64,000 nt of DNA from SAR324 cluster bacterium (GTDB lineage: Bacteria > SAR324 > XYD2-FULL-50-16): NCBI GenBank assembly GCA_028282885.1, contig JANQGX010000004.1, positions 1 through 64,000 of the forward strand, read 5' to 3'. Each line of letters begins with the position of its first letter. Within the stretch, counting starts at the first letter, position 1. This document shows, piece after piece, positions 29,424 through 38,587 of this stretch. The translations under genes were made by a program, and so were the position numbers. The notes under the pieces were generated by a model. It did not search any database, was not told the DNA's origin, and was given only the letters and a program-made list of their open reading frames with translations.

Positions 29424-30295
29424 AACAACTCTTTTATAAAATCAGTCTATTCATATCCCGTTTCCTGGGAAGCTGGTTTTTTCTGGTTATTGCCAAGTGC
29501 ATTGCCCTGGGTTATTTTATCTTTTTTCCCGGCAGAGTTGGAAATTCCGTTAGATTTTACAGGGCTCTGTTTCCCGAAAGAAAACCGATCTATCACATAT
29601 GGTGTGCCTGGCTACAATATCAAAGCTTTACCAGGGTGTTTATTGATCGGTTTTTATTGCTGGAGAAAGGGAAAGTCACCCACACCTCCTCAGGTTGGGA
29701 ACATCTCGAAAAATGCATAAAGGACAAAACAGGGGGAATTATCCTGATGTCACACCTGGGTAACTGGGAAATAGCTGCCCACCTGCTGAAACAGAACCAT
29801 CAGGAGTTAAAATTGCTGCTTTATCTTGGCGTCAAACATAAGGAACAGATTGAAAAGATGCAGAAGGAAAGCCTGGTACAGAGCGGAACCCGAATCATTG
29901 CAGTCGATCAGGGCGGCGGTTCCCCCTTTCTGCTGCTGGAGAGTATCAAATGGATGAACGAAGGCGGACTGGTTTCTTTGACAGGCGATATTATCTGGAC
30001 ACGCGATCAGAAATCCGTTCCCGTGAATGTGCTGAGTCATCAGGCAAAAGTGCCTGAAACACCGCATATGCTGGCCTTGCTTTCGGGAAAACCCCTGTTT
30101 TTCCTGTTTATAACCCCGGCGGGAAAAAATCATTTTCATGTAGAAATCAGCGAACCGGTTTTTGTTAAAGCGGCCAACAGAAAAGAACGGAAAAATGCGG
30201 TGGCACAGTCCGCTCAACTATATGCTGACCGACTAATGGAAACTGTGAGAAAACACCCGTTTCAGTGGTTTCATTTCGAATCCTTTATCGATTAA
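29420..30295 (+). CDS. LpxL/HtrB-like acyltransferase
   Basis: 'ILMSHLGNWEIAAHLL', 'GLVSLTGDIIWT'; ATGA overlap with the exporter. Confidence 0.85.
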   Translation: MKQLFYKISLFISRFLGSWFFLVIAKCIALGYFIFFPGRVGNSVRFYRALFPERKPIYHIWCAWLQYQSFTRVFIDRFLLLEKGKVTHTSSGWEHLEKCIKDKTGGIILMSHLGNWEIAAHLLKQNHQELKLLLYLGVKHKEQIEKMQKESLVQSGTRIIAVDQGGGSPFLLLESIKWMNEGGLVSLTGDIIWTRDQKSVPVNVLSHQAKVPETPHMLALLSGKPLFFLFITPAGKNHFHVEISEPVFVKAANRKERKNAVAQSAQLYADRLMETVRKHPFQWFHFESFID

Positions 30296-30309
30296 GCAAT
30301 TGCAGGATC

Positions 30310-31089
30310 ATGCCGACCAGACTTGTTCAAAAATTCATCGATTTTGTTATTACAGCCCTGTTGTGGGTTTATTTTACCCTTGGTTTCCTGATCATGTTTG
30401 CTCCCTATTTCGTCTGGAAAACCATCCGGTCAGATATGAATGAGAAAGCATACCAGCGGTTGTTTCATCTCTTTTTCAGGGGCTTCTTCTCCATCCTGGT
30501 TTTCCTTTCGCCCCGTTTGAACATCCAAATCGACCCGGCTATTCGGTCGTTACGATCCTCGGTTATCGTCAGTAATCACCTGTCCTACCTGGATCCGTTA
30601 TTGATGATTGCCACTTTCGAGCAACAGAAAACCATTGTCAAAAATACGTTCTACAAAGTTCCCATTTTCGGTTGGTTGCTGAAAAAAGTCGGATATGTCC
30701 CCTCTGTCGCACAGGGAAAAAGTATGGCCCTGGTCATAAGACATGTCGGAGGTATGAAGGAGTACCTTAAAAGCGGTGGTAACCTGTTTGTTTTCCCGGA
30801 AGGAACGCGTAGCAGGAATGGGGAATTGGCTGAATTCAGCAAAGGCGCCTTCAGTATCGCCAACCAGTGTCAGGCACCGGTTCATATTGTATATATAAAA
30901 AATACGGGAAGTATCTTCAAACCGGGCAGCTATCTTTTCAATACCGGAAGAAAAACCACAATTGAAATGGAACTCCTGGGAACTTTGCAAAGCCGGAAAG
31001 GTAACGAACTGGATTCTGCTCTGGAAATGCTGGAGGCTTCCAAAAAACTGTTGAACAACAGGCTCTTGCAGGATAAATACAAAAGTTGA
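30310..31089 (+). CDS. 1-acyl-glycerol-3-phosphate acyltransferase (PlsC family)
   Basis: 'IVSNHLSYLDPLLM' (NHX4D), 'FVFPEGTRSRNGELAEFSKGAF'; ATG at 30310 preferred. Confidence 0.9.
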   Translation: MPTRLVQKFIDFVITALLWVYFTLGFLIMFAPYFVWKTIRSDMNEKAYQRLFHLFFRGFFSILVFLSPRLNIQIDPAIRSLRSSVIVSNHLSYLDPLLMIATFEQQKTIVKNTFYKVPIFGWLLKKVGYVPSVAQGKSMALVIRHVGGMKEYLKSGGNLFVFPEGTRSRNGELAEFSKGAFSIANQCQAPVHIVYIKNTGSIFKPGSYLFNTGRKTTIEMELLGTLQSRKGNELDSALEMLEASKKLLNNRLLQDKYKS

Positions 31090-31174
31090 TTCAACATTAC
31101 ATTTCACATAAACTGGGAGAGAATTTCCCGGTTTCATAGAATCCGATTCTTTATCGTATTCATACGATGTTCCT

Positions 31175-31765
31175 ATGATACAGACAATTACTATCTTGCT
31201 TCTCACAGCCTATCTGCTTGGATCCATTAACTTCTCCATTCTGTTGTTTGGATTACTGGGTAAATCCGATCCCAGAAACAGTCACAGTGGTAATCCAGGA
31301 GCGACAAATGTTTACCGACAGGCGGGACTTTTCTGGGCTGTGGTCGTCTTGTTATTGGATATCGGCAGATCTGTCGCTGTTGCCTTTGCCGCCATCACTT
31401 TCGGAGAAATCGATTTTGTCTCCTGGATTGGTCTCGCTTTGATTATCGGAAATCGCTTCCCCTGCTTTCACGGCTTCAAGGGGGGTAAAGGGGTTGCGAA
31501 TTTTCTGGGATTCTCAGCAGTATTGTCTCTTTACAGTGCCATCCTTTCAGGTATAGGCTGGCTCGCGGTTAATTACCTGACAAAACAACCTTTTCTGGCC
31601 TCTTTTACCATGATCGGTGTGTTGACCGCGGGAACCATCGTCACCTTACAAATGTCTCCGCTAGCCGCTTCCGGAACGATAGTAACCGCTGTGATGATCA
31701 TCTGGGGCCATCGGCGCAATATCACAGAATTCAGGAGGGAACAAATAGCAAAGAGAATGCAATGA
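31175..31765 (+). CDS. plsY: acyl-phosphate:glycerol-3-phosphate acyltransferase (PlsY family)
   Basis: 'YLLGSINFSILLFGLLGKSDPRNSHSGNPGATNVYR', 'GNRFPCFHGFKGGKGVANFLG'. Confidence 0.93.
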   Translation: MIQTITILLLTAYLLGSINFSILLFGLLGKSDPRNSHSGNPGATNVYRQAGLFWAVVVLLLDIGRSVAVAFAAITFGEIDFVSWIGLALIIGNRFPCFHGFKGGKGVANFLGFSAVLSLYSAILSGIGWLAVNYLTKQPFLASFTMIGVLTAGTIVTLQMSPLAASGTIVTAVMIIWGHRRNITEFRREQIAKRMQ

Positions 31766-33387
31766 ACAAACCCTGGCTAAAGCTTTATGATAAAGGTGTT
31801 CCCGAGTCTCTTGCTTATCCGGATCTGACCTTGCCCGAGATTCTGGATCGAACCGCGGAACGCCATCCCGATTTCAACGCTGTTACTCTTAATGAGAACA
31901 CCCTCAGTTACAGTGAATTAAACGACAGGGTTAAGGCATTGGCCCTCGGACTAAAAGAGCTCGGGATCAAAAAAGGTGATCGCATCGCGTTACTCATCCC
32001 CAATTCTCCTACCTATGTCATTGCACATTATGCAGTTGTCAGACTGGGCGCTATCGTTTGTAATATCAACGTTACTACCCAGGGCAGTGAGCTGACCCGG
32101 GTTCTCAACCATTCCGGATCAACCCTGTTAATCACGCTTGATCTGTTCCTGAAAACTATTATCGGCGCCACCGTGGAAACGCCGGTGGAGAACATATTGT
32201 TCCACTCCGTCTTCGGACTTGAAAAGGAGGTGGAAAAAAATCCCGATTTTCCAAAAACACACCGTGTGAATGAACTGATCGACCAATTCATGTCACATAA
32301 TTGCCCCATTGAGTGTTTGCCGGATGACACGGCAGTTCTGCAATTCACCAGCGGCGTGACGGGCCTTCCCAAAGCGGCTGTTCTTACCCATCGCACCATT
32401 ACTTCCAATATTCTGCAAATCGACTCCTGGAATCCAGTTCACGGAAAAGGTAATCGGGCGAATCTCTGTATTATTCCTTTTTTCCATGTTTTCGGAATGA
32501 CCGTCTGCATGCACGTTTCCATTCTACGCGCCTACCGGATGATTCTCTTCCCCATGTTCGACTGGTCGTCCCTGATCGAAATACTGGATGCTATCAGGAT
32601 TCACAAACCGATTTCATTCCCCGCCGTTCCAGCACTTTGGGCAGCGCTGGTCTCTTATGCCGACATAGAGAGAATTGACCTTTCCTCTATTGAAATAGCC
32701 AGCGGCGGCGGATCAAATCTACAGCCCTGGATCCAGGAGAAATATCATCATTTGACCGGCAGGTTTATCTCCCAGGCATACGGTCAGTCAGAAGCTTCCT
32801 CCACAATCCTGATTACGCCATTCTATAGCGGTCAGGTATCCGAAAGCGTCGGAATTCCACTGCCCGACACCGATGTGAAAATCGTTGATGTGGAGACCGG
32901 AGAAGCGGCGTGTAAAACAGGTGAAATCGGTGAGCTTATTGTATCCGGTCCCCAAATCATGAAAGGCTATTGGCACGACGATGAGAAAACAAAGGAAGCT
33001 CTCCGGGAAAACTGGCTCTATACCGGTGATCTTGGTTATATGGATGAACAAGGAAGGTTTTATCTGGTTGACCGAAAGGACGATCTGATTATATCCAGCG
33101 GATTCAACATTTATCCCAGCCGGATTGAAGAGGTGATAAAAGCTCACCCGGATGTAAAGGAAGTTGCTGTCGTCGGATTGCCGGACAAGCTGAGAGGAGA
33201 GGTTATTGCTGCCTTTATTGTTAAAGAAACGGACAAGAAGGTAGACTGGCGAATACTAAAAGCCCATTGCAGGGATCATTTACCCGACTATAAAATCCCC
33301 CGATTCTTCAAGTTCAGAAAGGATATTCCCAAGAACAGGATCGGAAAACCTTTGAGAAGACTGTTAAAATCAGAGCAACTCGATTGA
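31762..33387 (+). CDS. AMP-forming acyl-CoA/acyl-ACP ligase
   Basis: 'LQFTSGVTGLPKAAVLTHRTITSN', 'YGQSEAS', 'WLYTGDLGYMDEQGRFYLVDRKDDLIISSGFNIYPSRIEEV'. Confidence 0.93.
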   Translation: MNKPWLKLYDKGVPESLAYPDLTLPEILDRTAERHPDFNAVTLNENTLSYSELNDRVKALALGLKELGIKKGDRIALLIPNSPTYVIAHYAVVRLGAIVCNINVTTQGSELTRVLNHSGSTLLITLDLFLKTIIGATVETPVENILFHSVFGLEKEVEKNPDFPKTHRVNELIDQFMSHNCPIECLPDDTAVLQFTSGVTGLPKAAVLTHRTITSNILQIDSWNPVHGKGNRANLCIIPFFHVFGMTVCMHVSILRAYRMILFPMFDWSSLIEILDAIRIHKPISFPAVPALWAALVSYADIERIDLSSIEIASGGGSNLQPWIQEKYHHLTGRFISQAYGQSEASSTILITPFYSGQVSESVGIPLPDTDVKIVDVETGEAACKTGEIGELIVSGPQIMKGYWHDDEKTKEALRENWLYTGDLGYMDEQGRFYLVDRKDDLIISSGFNIYPSRIEEVIKAHPDVKEVAVVGLPDKLRGEVIAAFIVKETDKKVDWRILKAHCRDHLPDYKIPRFFKFRKDIPKNRIGKPLRRLLKSEQLD

Positions 33388-33546
33388 CCCAAACACAAAA
33401 ACCGAAAACAGATTTTCCACAGGGGTTTAAACATTGAATGCAAGCATTGCAGTATTCCACTTTTTCCCTGTTGAATTGAAAAACCGAACTGAGCTTACAG
33501 CAGCGCCTGAAATCTGAAACGCAGAATTAACCCGGCAGGAATCTAC

Positions 33547-34812
33547 ATGAAGTTTAGATTGATTTACCCCAAATGGAAAAAACTTGAAGGTCAGACAACT
33601 TTTCATCTTCCCCCCCATGGTCCGGTTGTTTTTGGAGCTGCCGTGCCTGAAGATATCGATATCCGTTTCACCGATGAAAACGTGGAAGAGATTGATTTTG
33701 ATGAATCAGTCGATTTTGTCGGTATCTCCATGATGCTGACGATTCAAGTGAAACGAGGATGGGAAATAGCGGCAGAATTCAGAAGTCGCGGGATTCCTGT
33801 TATTTGCGGCGGTATTGCAACGACGCTGCATGCCGAAGAGTGTGGCCAACACACTGATTCCGTTTTTCTGGGAGAAGCGGAGGGGAGAATGGAAGAGGTT
33901 TTTTCCGATTTCAAAAACAATGCGTTAAAGAAGGTGTACAACTTCCGGAATCAACTGCCCCCCATTGAAACCGTGGGGACAGCCCGCAGGGATCTTCTCA
34001 ATCGTGATCTATACAATCACAAGGGCGTACAGATGGTGGATCTGGTTCACGCATCCAGGGGGTGTCGGTTTCATTGTTATCCTTGTGCCGTTGCCTACCT
34101 GGGAGGGAAAAAGTTCCGACCCAGACCCATTGAGAAAACGATTGAAGAGATGGCCAGCATTGACAACAATCGCCTTTTTATTGTGGACAACTCCCTGGCC
34201 CAGGACAAACAGTGGGAAATGGATCTGTTCAGGGAGATGATCCCTCTCAAAAAGAAATGGTGCTGTCATCCCATCGAAGATGATCCGAAAGTTTTGGATC
34301 TGGCAGCTCAAGCCGGTGCCTGGTATGTTTACCAGGCAGTATTTGATACCTCCGATTATATCAAGGAACGCATCAAACGATACCATGACCATGGTATAGG
34401 AGTTGAGGGGACTATTCTGCTGGGATTGGATAATCACACCGAAGATTATATCAAAGAGCTGATCGATTTTCTCCTTGAAATCAACCTGGATCTCGCGGAA
34501 TTCACTGTTCTAACTCCTTTTCCGCATACAACCGCTTACGAAGAACTCCAGGCTCAAGACAGGATTATATCCGATAACTGGGATGACTACTCTGCCGACA
34601 AAGTGGTTTATCAACCCAGGCATATGAGTGTCGACAGGTTGCAGGAGCTTCTGCAATACGCATGGGACACGTTTTATAAGGATGAATCCCAGCAGATGAA
34701 GATGTTCAAGCTGATTTATAAAGTAATGCAGAAAGAGAAAGCGGACAATACGTTCCGTCCCAGGAAGAGAAACCTGGCCAATCGTACTTTTGGACGCAAA
34801 GCTGCTGTTTGA
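33547..34812 (+). CDS. radical SAM enzyme with B12-binding-like N-terminus (HpnJ/HpnP-like architecture)
   Basis: 'DFVGISMMLTIQVKRGWEIAAEFRSRGIPVICGGIATTL', 'FLGEAEG', 'ASRGCRFHCYPCAV' (CX3CX2C), 'GVEGTILLGLDNH'. Confidence 0.88.
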   Translation: MKFRLIYPKWKKLEGQTTFHLPPHGPVVFGAAVPEDIDIRFTDENVEEIDFDESVDFVGISMMLTIQVKRGWEIAAEFRSRGIPVICGGIATTLHAEECGQHTDSVFLGEAEGRMEEVFSDFKNNALKKVYNFRNQLPPIETVGTARRDLLNRDLYNHKGVQMVDLVHASRGCRFHCYPCAVAYLGGKKFRPRPIEKTIEEMASIDNNRLFIVDNSLAQDKQWEMDLFREMIPLKKKWCCHPIEDDPKVLDLAAQAGAWYVYQAVFDTSDYIKERIKRYHDHGIGVEGTILLGLDNHTEDYIKELIDFLLEINLDLAEFTVLTPFPHTTAYEELQAQDRIISDNWDDYSADKVVYQPRHMSVDRLQELLQYAWDTFYKDESQQMKMFKLIYKVMQKEKADNTFRPRKRNLANRTFGRKAAV

Positions 34813-34833
34813 TCCTTTTTTATGGTATTTTCT

Positions 34834-35196
34834 ATGTTGAAAGGAACCTTTTTCAACACAAAAAATTTTGAGCGGCAGGACAAGCAGGCCATGATCGGGA
34901 TAACACTGAATCCGCTTCATAAAATTTACGAAGGGCATTTTCCGGGTGATCCGGTAACCCCTGGCGTGTGCCAAATTCAGATGGTCAAGGAAGTGATACG
35001 TGAGATAATCGGACAGGACCTTTTTCTACAGGAGGCCAAGAGTATCAAATTTCTCAACATCCTGACACCGGATTGCGAAAACCTGAACCTGGAAATGGAA
35101 TGGGATGAAAATGATTCCGTGGTTGACGTCACGGCCCGCCTAAGTTCAGGAGATCAGATTTTCCTCAAGTTTTCGGGCAGGTTTCTGATACGTTGA
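34834..35196 (+). CDS. FabZ/hotdog dehydratase-like protein
   Basis: 'IGITLNPLHKIYEGHFPGDPVTPGVCQIQMVKEV' hotdog with GHFP; Gln where FabZ has the catalytic Glu. Confidence 0.82.
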   Translation: MLKGTFFNTKNFERQDKQAMIGITLNPLHKIYEGHFPGDPVTPGVCQIQMVKEVIREIIGQDLFLQEAKSIKFLNILTPDCENLNLEMEWDENDSVVDVTARLSSGDQIFLKFSGRFLIR

Positions 35197-35355
35197 ACCG
35201 CCCTTCTTCCAAAACATTTCCTTTTTAGCAGACTTCCCCATCATGTCATTGCATTTGCCAATCTTCAGTTACCGATTTACAGATCCTAACGTTCCCCCAA
35301 CCAGGCCCACCAATTCTGATGAAATGGGGACCAGCTTTCTGCCAGGGCAACGGGT

Positions 35356-37089
35356 ATGGTGTTGACTGGCTACCTGCTTTTGGTATTTATACTTCTCTGT
35401 CTCCTGTTTCAAAGGCCGGAGCAGCCTTTGATGGTCATCGTTCCTCTGGCTGCCGCATTGAACCTATGGATTTATGATGTCGGTTTTTTCGGAATCAATC
35501 TGCAAAAAACACAAGTATTTCTATTGGTGTTAATGCCATTGTTGCTGGCCGGATACATAAAAATTGCCTTTCATCGCAAGTATTATCGGTTTTTTCCCAA
35601 ACCATTGATTTACCTGCTACTGTTAATGGGAGTCCTCGTCTCCATCAGCTCTTATTTTAATCCGGATCACGCCGGAGGAGTTTTTCAGTATTCCAGTCTC
35701 GTCCTTTATACCCTCGCGGGAATTCCCTTAACAGCACATTTCCTTTTTCATAACCGGGCAAACCGGGGCAAAGCACCTCGAACCCTGGAAACCATAATCA
35801 ACAGTGTCATCGCCTATATTCTGTTTATCACGGGGTGTCTGATGCTAACCCTTCTGGGAGTTTTTCTATTTGTGCTCATCCCCGGTCACCGCAATGGTAA
35901 AAAACGCAGACTGCTTTATCATCACATCATCAGAAACTTCTGTCGCTTTTTGATCTTCGCGACGGTGCGCAAGCATAAGACTATAAATCTGACCAACAAC
36001 ACCTTTACCCGACCGTCGATTGTTATCGCCAATCATCAATCGTTTATAGATCTGATTGTCATTCTCAGCCTGAATCCAAACCTGGTTCTTTTGACAAACG
36101 ATTGGGTGTGGAACTCTCCTCTCTTTGGACGGATTGTTCGTTGGGCGGATTACTACCCGGTCTCATCCGGTATTGAAAACAGCCTTGTCAGATTAAAAAA
36201 TAAAGTGGACCAGGGTTTCTCCATTGTTGTTTTTCCCGAAGGTACCCGCTCCGAGAACGGAAAAATCAAGCGGTTTAAGAAAGGGGCGTTTTATCTCGCC
36301 GAAAAACTGGGACTCGACATTTTGCCTGTTTTTCTCCACGGTACCGGAATCGGCATCACCAAAGGAGAATTCCTGCTTAAAAAAACTTTTTTAACCACCA
36401 TGGTTTCGGATGGTATTACACAAGAAGACCGACGATTCTCAAACTCCTATTCACAGCGTACGAAAGAAGTTACCACCTGGTTCAGAAAAGAATACACAAA
36501 GTTTCAAAAGCGCTGCATGACTCCCAGTCTCATGGAAGGACAGATGAAACATGCTTTTGCCTTTCGAGGAAGGTTGCTCAACCGTAAATTAAAGAGCCTC
36601 TTTGTCCGGGAAAACTATCTCCTTAAACTGGCGCTTGAACTGGAACAGGCTGAACAGATTCTGCATTTGGGTTGCGGTGCCGGCGAGATCGGTCGCCTGC
36701 TGAATATGCAATTAACCAACTTTCAGTTTATCGGTCTCGACAGCAGAAAAACATCCATCGAAATTGCAGCAGACATGGCTGCTCATGACGAACACATGAC
36801 GTTTATGAAACCTTCCGACTTCAATCCCGACCGGGTTGAATTTGATGCCTGCCTGGTAGATGTCGGTAGAATACGAAATGACAATGAAATCACCCATGAG
36901 TTTTTGCAGAATCTTCTTGAGCGATTAAAAAAGCCCGGGAAACTGATCCTGTATAATTTTGACCGAGACGATCGACAGGAGATGTCATACCTGTTTAGTT
37001 TAAATGATTTCGACAATCGTGGCTGGCAAAGAAAAAGCGCAAACTCGGAACGGAACCCGATCCTCATTTTCAGGAAACTTCATGCATAA
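35356..37089 (+). CDS. fusion: hydrophobic N-terminus (possible MMPL remnant) - PlsC acyltransferase - SAM methyltransferase
   Basis: PlsC: 'VIANHQSFIDLIVIL', 'VVFPEGTRSENGKIKRFKKGAF'; MT: 'QILHLGCGAGEIGRLL...FIGLDSR'; N-terminal ~140 aa hydrophobic. Confidence 0.83.
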   Translation: MVLTGYLLLVFILLCLLFQRPEQPLMVIVPLAAALNLWIYDVGFFGINLQKTQVFLLVLMPLLLAGYIKIAFHRKYYRFFPKPLIYLLLLMGVLVSISSYFNPDHAGGVFQYSSLVLYTLAGIPLTAHFLFHNRANRGKAPRTLETIINSVIAYILFITGCLMLTLLGVFLFVLIPGHRNGKKRRLLYHHIIRNFCRFLIFATVRKHKTINLTNNTFTRPSIVIANHQSFIDLIVILSLNPNLVLLTNDWVWNSPLFGRIVRWADYYPVSSGIENSLVRLKNKVDQGFSIVVFPEGTRSENGKIKRFKKGAFYLAEKLGLDILPVFLHGTGIGITKGEFLLKKTFLTTMVSDGITQEDRRFSNSYSQRTKEVTTWFRKEYTKFQKRCMTPSLMEGQMKHAFAFRGRLLNRKLKSLFVRENYLLKLALELEQAEQILHLGCGAGEIGRLLNMQLTNFQFIGLDSRKTSIEIAADMAAHDEHMTFMKPSDFNPDRVEFDACLVDVGRIRNDNEITHEFLQNLLERLKKPGKLILYNFDRDDRQEMSYLFSLNDFDNRGWQRKSANSERNPILIFRKLHA

Positions 37090-38587
37090 GTACGATTTTG
37101 TTATTATCGGTGCCGGCCTGGGCGGTCTGCTTTGCGGCCTGATATTGAGCAGGGAGGGTTTCAAGGTTTGCATTCTGGAAAAGAATCTCCAGATTGGTGG
37201 TTGCCTGCAGACCTTCAAGCGAAACGGATCCATTTTTGATACCGGCGTTCACTATATCGGTAGCCTGGATGAGGGGCAGATCACAAACCGGCTCTTCAGG
37301 TATTTCGGGATCATGGACAGGCTGAAACTAAAGAGACTTGATACGGAAGGATTTGATATTCTGGACTTCAAAGACGCCCGCTTTCAATATCCCATTGGAA
37401 TGAAACGCTTTGTCGATCAATTCTCCAATCAGTTCCCGAAAGAAAAAAAAGCCATATCGCGGTATGCCGGTAAACTGGAAGAGGTAATCGCCTCACTTGA
37501 TCTATATAATCTTAAAACTCCCGAAGCAGCGGCCGGATTTAATTCTCACTATACCAGCAACGCGGCAGATTACATATCGTCCATCACGGATAACAGGATC
37601 CTTCAAAAAGGACTGGCCGGATTGAACATTCTTTATGCCGGAACTGCTGAGAAAACATCACTCTACCTGCACTCTGTGGTCAGTCACTCTTTTATTAGCA
37701 GTGCCTGGCGAACTATAGACGGAAGCGAACAGATAGCTGATCTATTGGCTGAAGAGATTCGAAGTAACGGCGGCGTTATCCGAACCGAACACGAGGTATC
37801 CGCTTTCGAGTATATAGGTAAGCGGATTAGTGCCGCACGGCTTAAAAATGGGGATACGATCCATGGGAAAAGATTTATCTCGAACGTGCATCCTTCGGCA
37901 ACCCTGCGCATGATTGACGAGGGCAGGATCACCAAACCCTACCGCGAACGAATTCACAACCTGGAGAATACCATCTCTGCATTCACCGTCTATGTCTGTC
38001 TAAAGGAGAACAGTTTCCCTTACGAGAACTTCAACTACTACAAAATCAACACCGATTCAGCGTGGGGAATACGGGATCTCAAAGATACCAACTGGCCATC
38101 GGGTTACATGTTTTTAACCCCGGCAACATCGAAATCGGAGATCTATGCTGATTGCGCGATTATTATGACTTTCATGGATTTCAGAGAGGTCGATAAATGG
38201 AAAGACACCGAAACTAACCAAAGGGGAGAGGAGTACCTGGCTTTCAAACAGGAAAAGGCCGAGTTGCTGCTGAACGAGGTTGAAAAAAGCCGACCAGGAT
38301 TTCGCAACCGTATCAAAACTTATTATACTTCAACTCCGCTTACCTACAGAGACTACACCGGAACCAAGGATGGTTCGATATACGGTATCAGCAGGGACTG
38401 CAATGATCCTATCCGTTCCTATATTCCATCCCGCACCAAAATGCCCAATCTCTTTTTCACGGGTCAGAACATCAGTATGCATGGCGTACTGGGTGTTGCC
38501 ATCGGATCAATCCTGACCTGCTCGGAATTTCTGGGGATGGAGTACCTGGTGAATAAGATTAATGAAATCGAAATAAGGGGAACATAA
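37082..38587 (+). CDS. CrtI/phytoene-desaturase-like FAD oxidoreductase
   Basis: 'YDFVIIGAGLGGLLCGLILSREGFKVCILEKNLQIGGCLQTF', C-terminal 'MPNLFFTGQNISMHGVLGVAIGSI'; ATG at 37082 gives an 8-nt overlap with the upstream gene. Confidence 0.88.
   Translation: MHKYDFVIIGAGLGGLLCGLILSREGFKVCILEKNLQIGGCLQTFKRNGSIFDTGVHYIGSLDEGQITNRLFRYFGIMDRLKLKRLDTEGFDILDFKDARFQYPIGMKRFVDQFSNQFPKEKKAISRYAGKLEEVIASLDLYNLKTPEAAAGFNSHYTSNAADYISSITDNRILQKGLAGLNILYAGTAEKTSLYLHSVVSHSFISSAWRTIDGSEQIADLLAEEIRSNGGVIRTEHEVSAFEYIGKRISAARLKNGDTIHGKRFISNVHPSATLRMIDEGRITKPYRERIHNLENTISAFTVYVCLKENSFPYENFNYYKINTDSAWGIRDLKDTNWPSGYMFLTPATSKSEIYADCAIIMTFMDFREVDKWKDTETNQRGEEYLAFKQEKAELLLNEVEKSRPGFRNRIKTYYTSTPLTYRDYTGTKDGSIYGISRDCNDPIRSYIPSRTKMPNLFFTGQNISMHGVLGVAIGSILTCSEFLGMEYLVNKINEIEIRGT

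Noticed and set aside
13195-34812. Calling the cluster a ladderane pathway outright
   Set aside because: Gene types overlap with proposed ladderane candidates, but no diagnostic enzyme is established from sequence and the LolA/DUF3261/exporter set points equally to aryl-polyene-like products.
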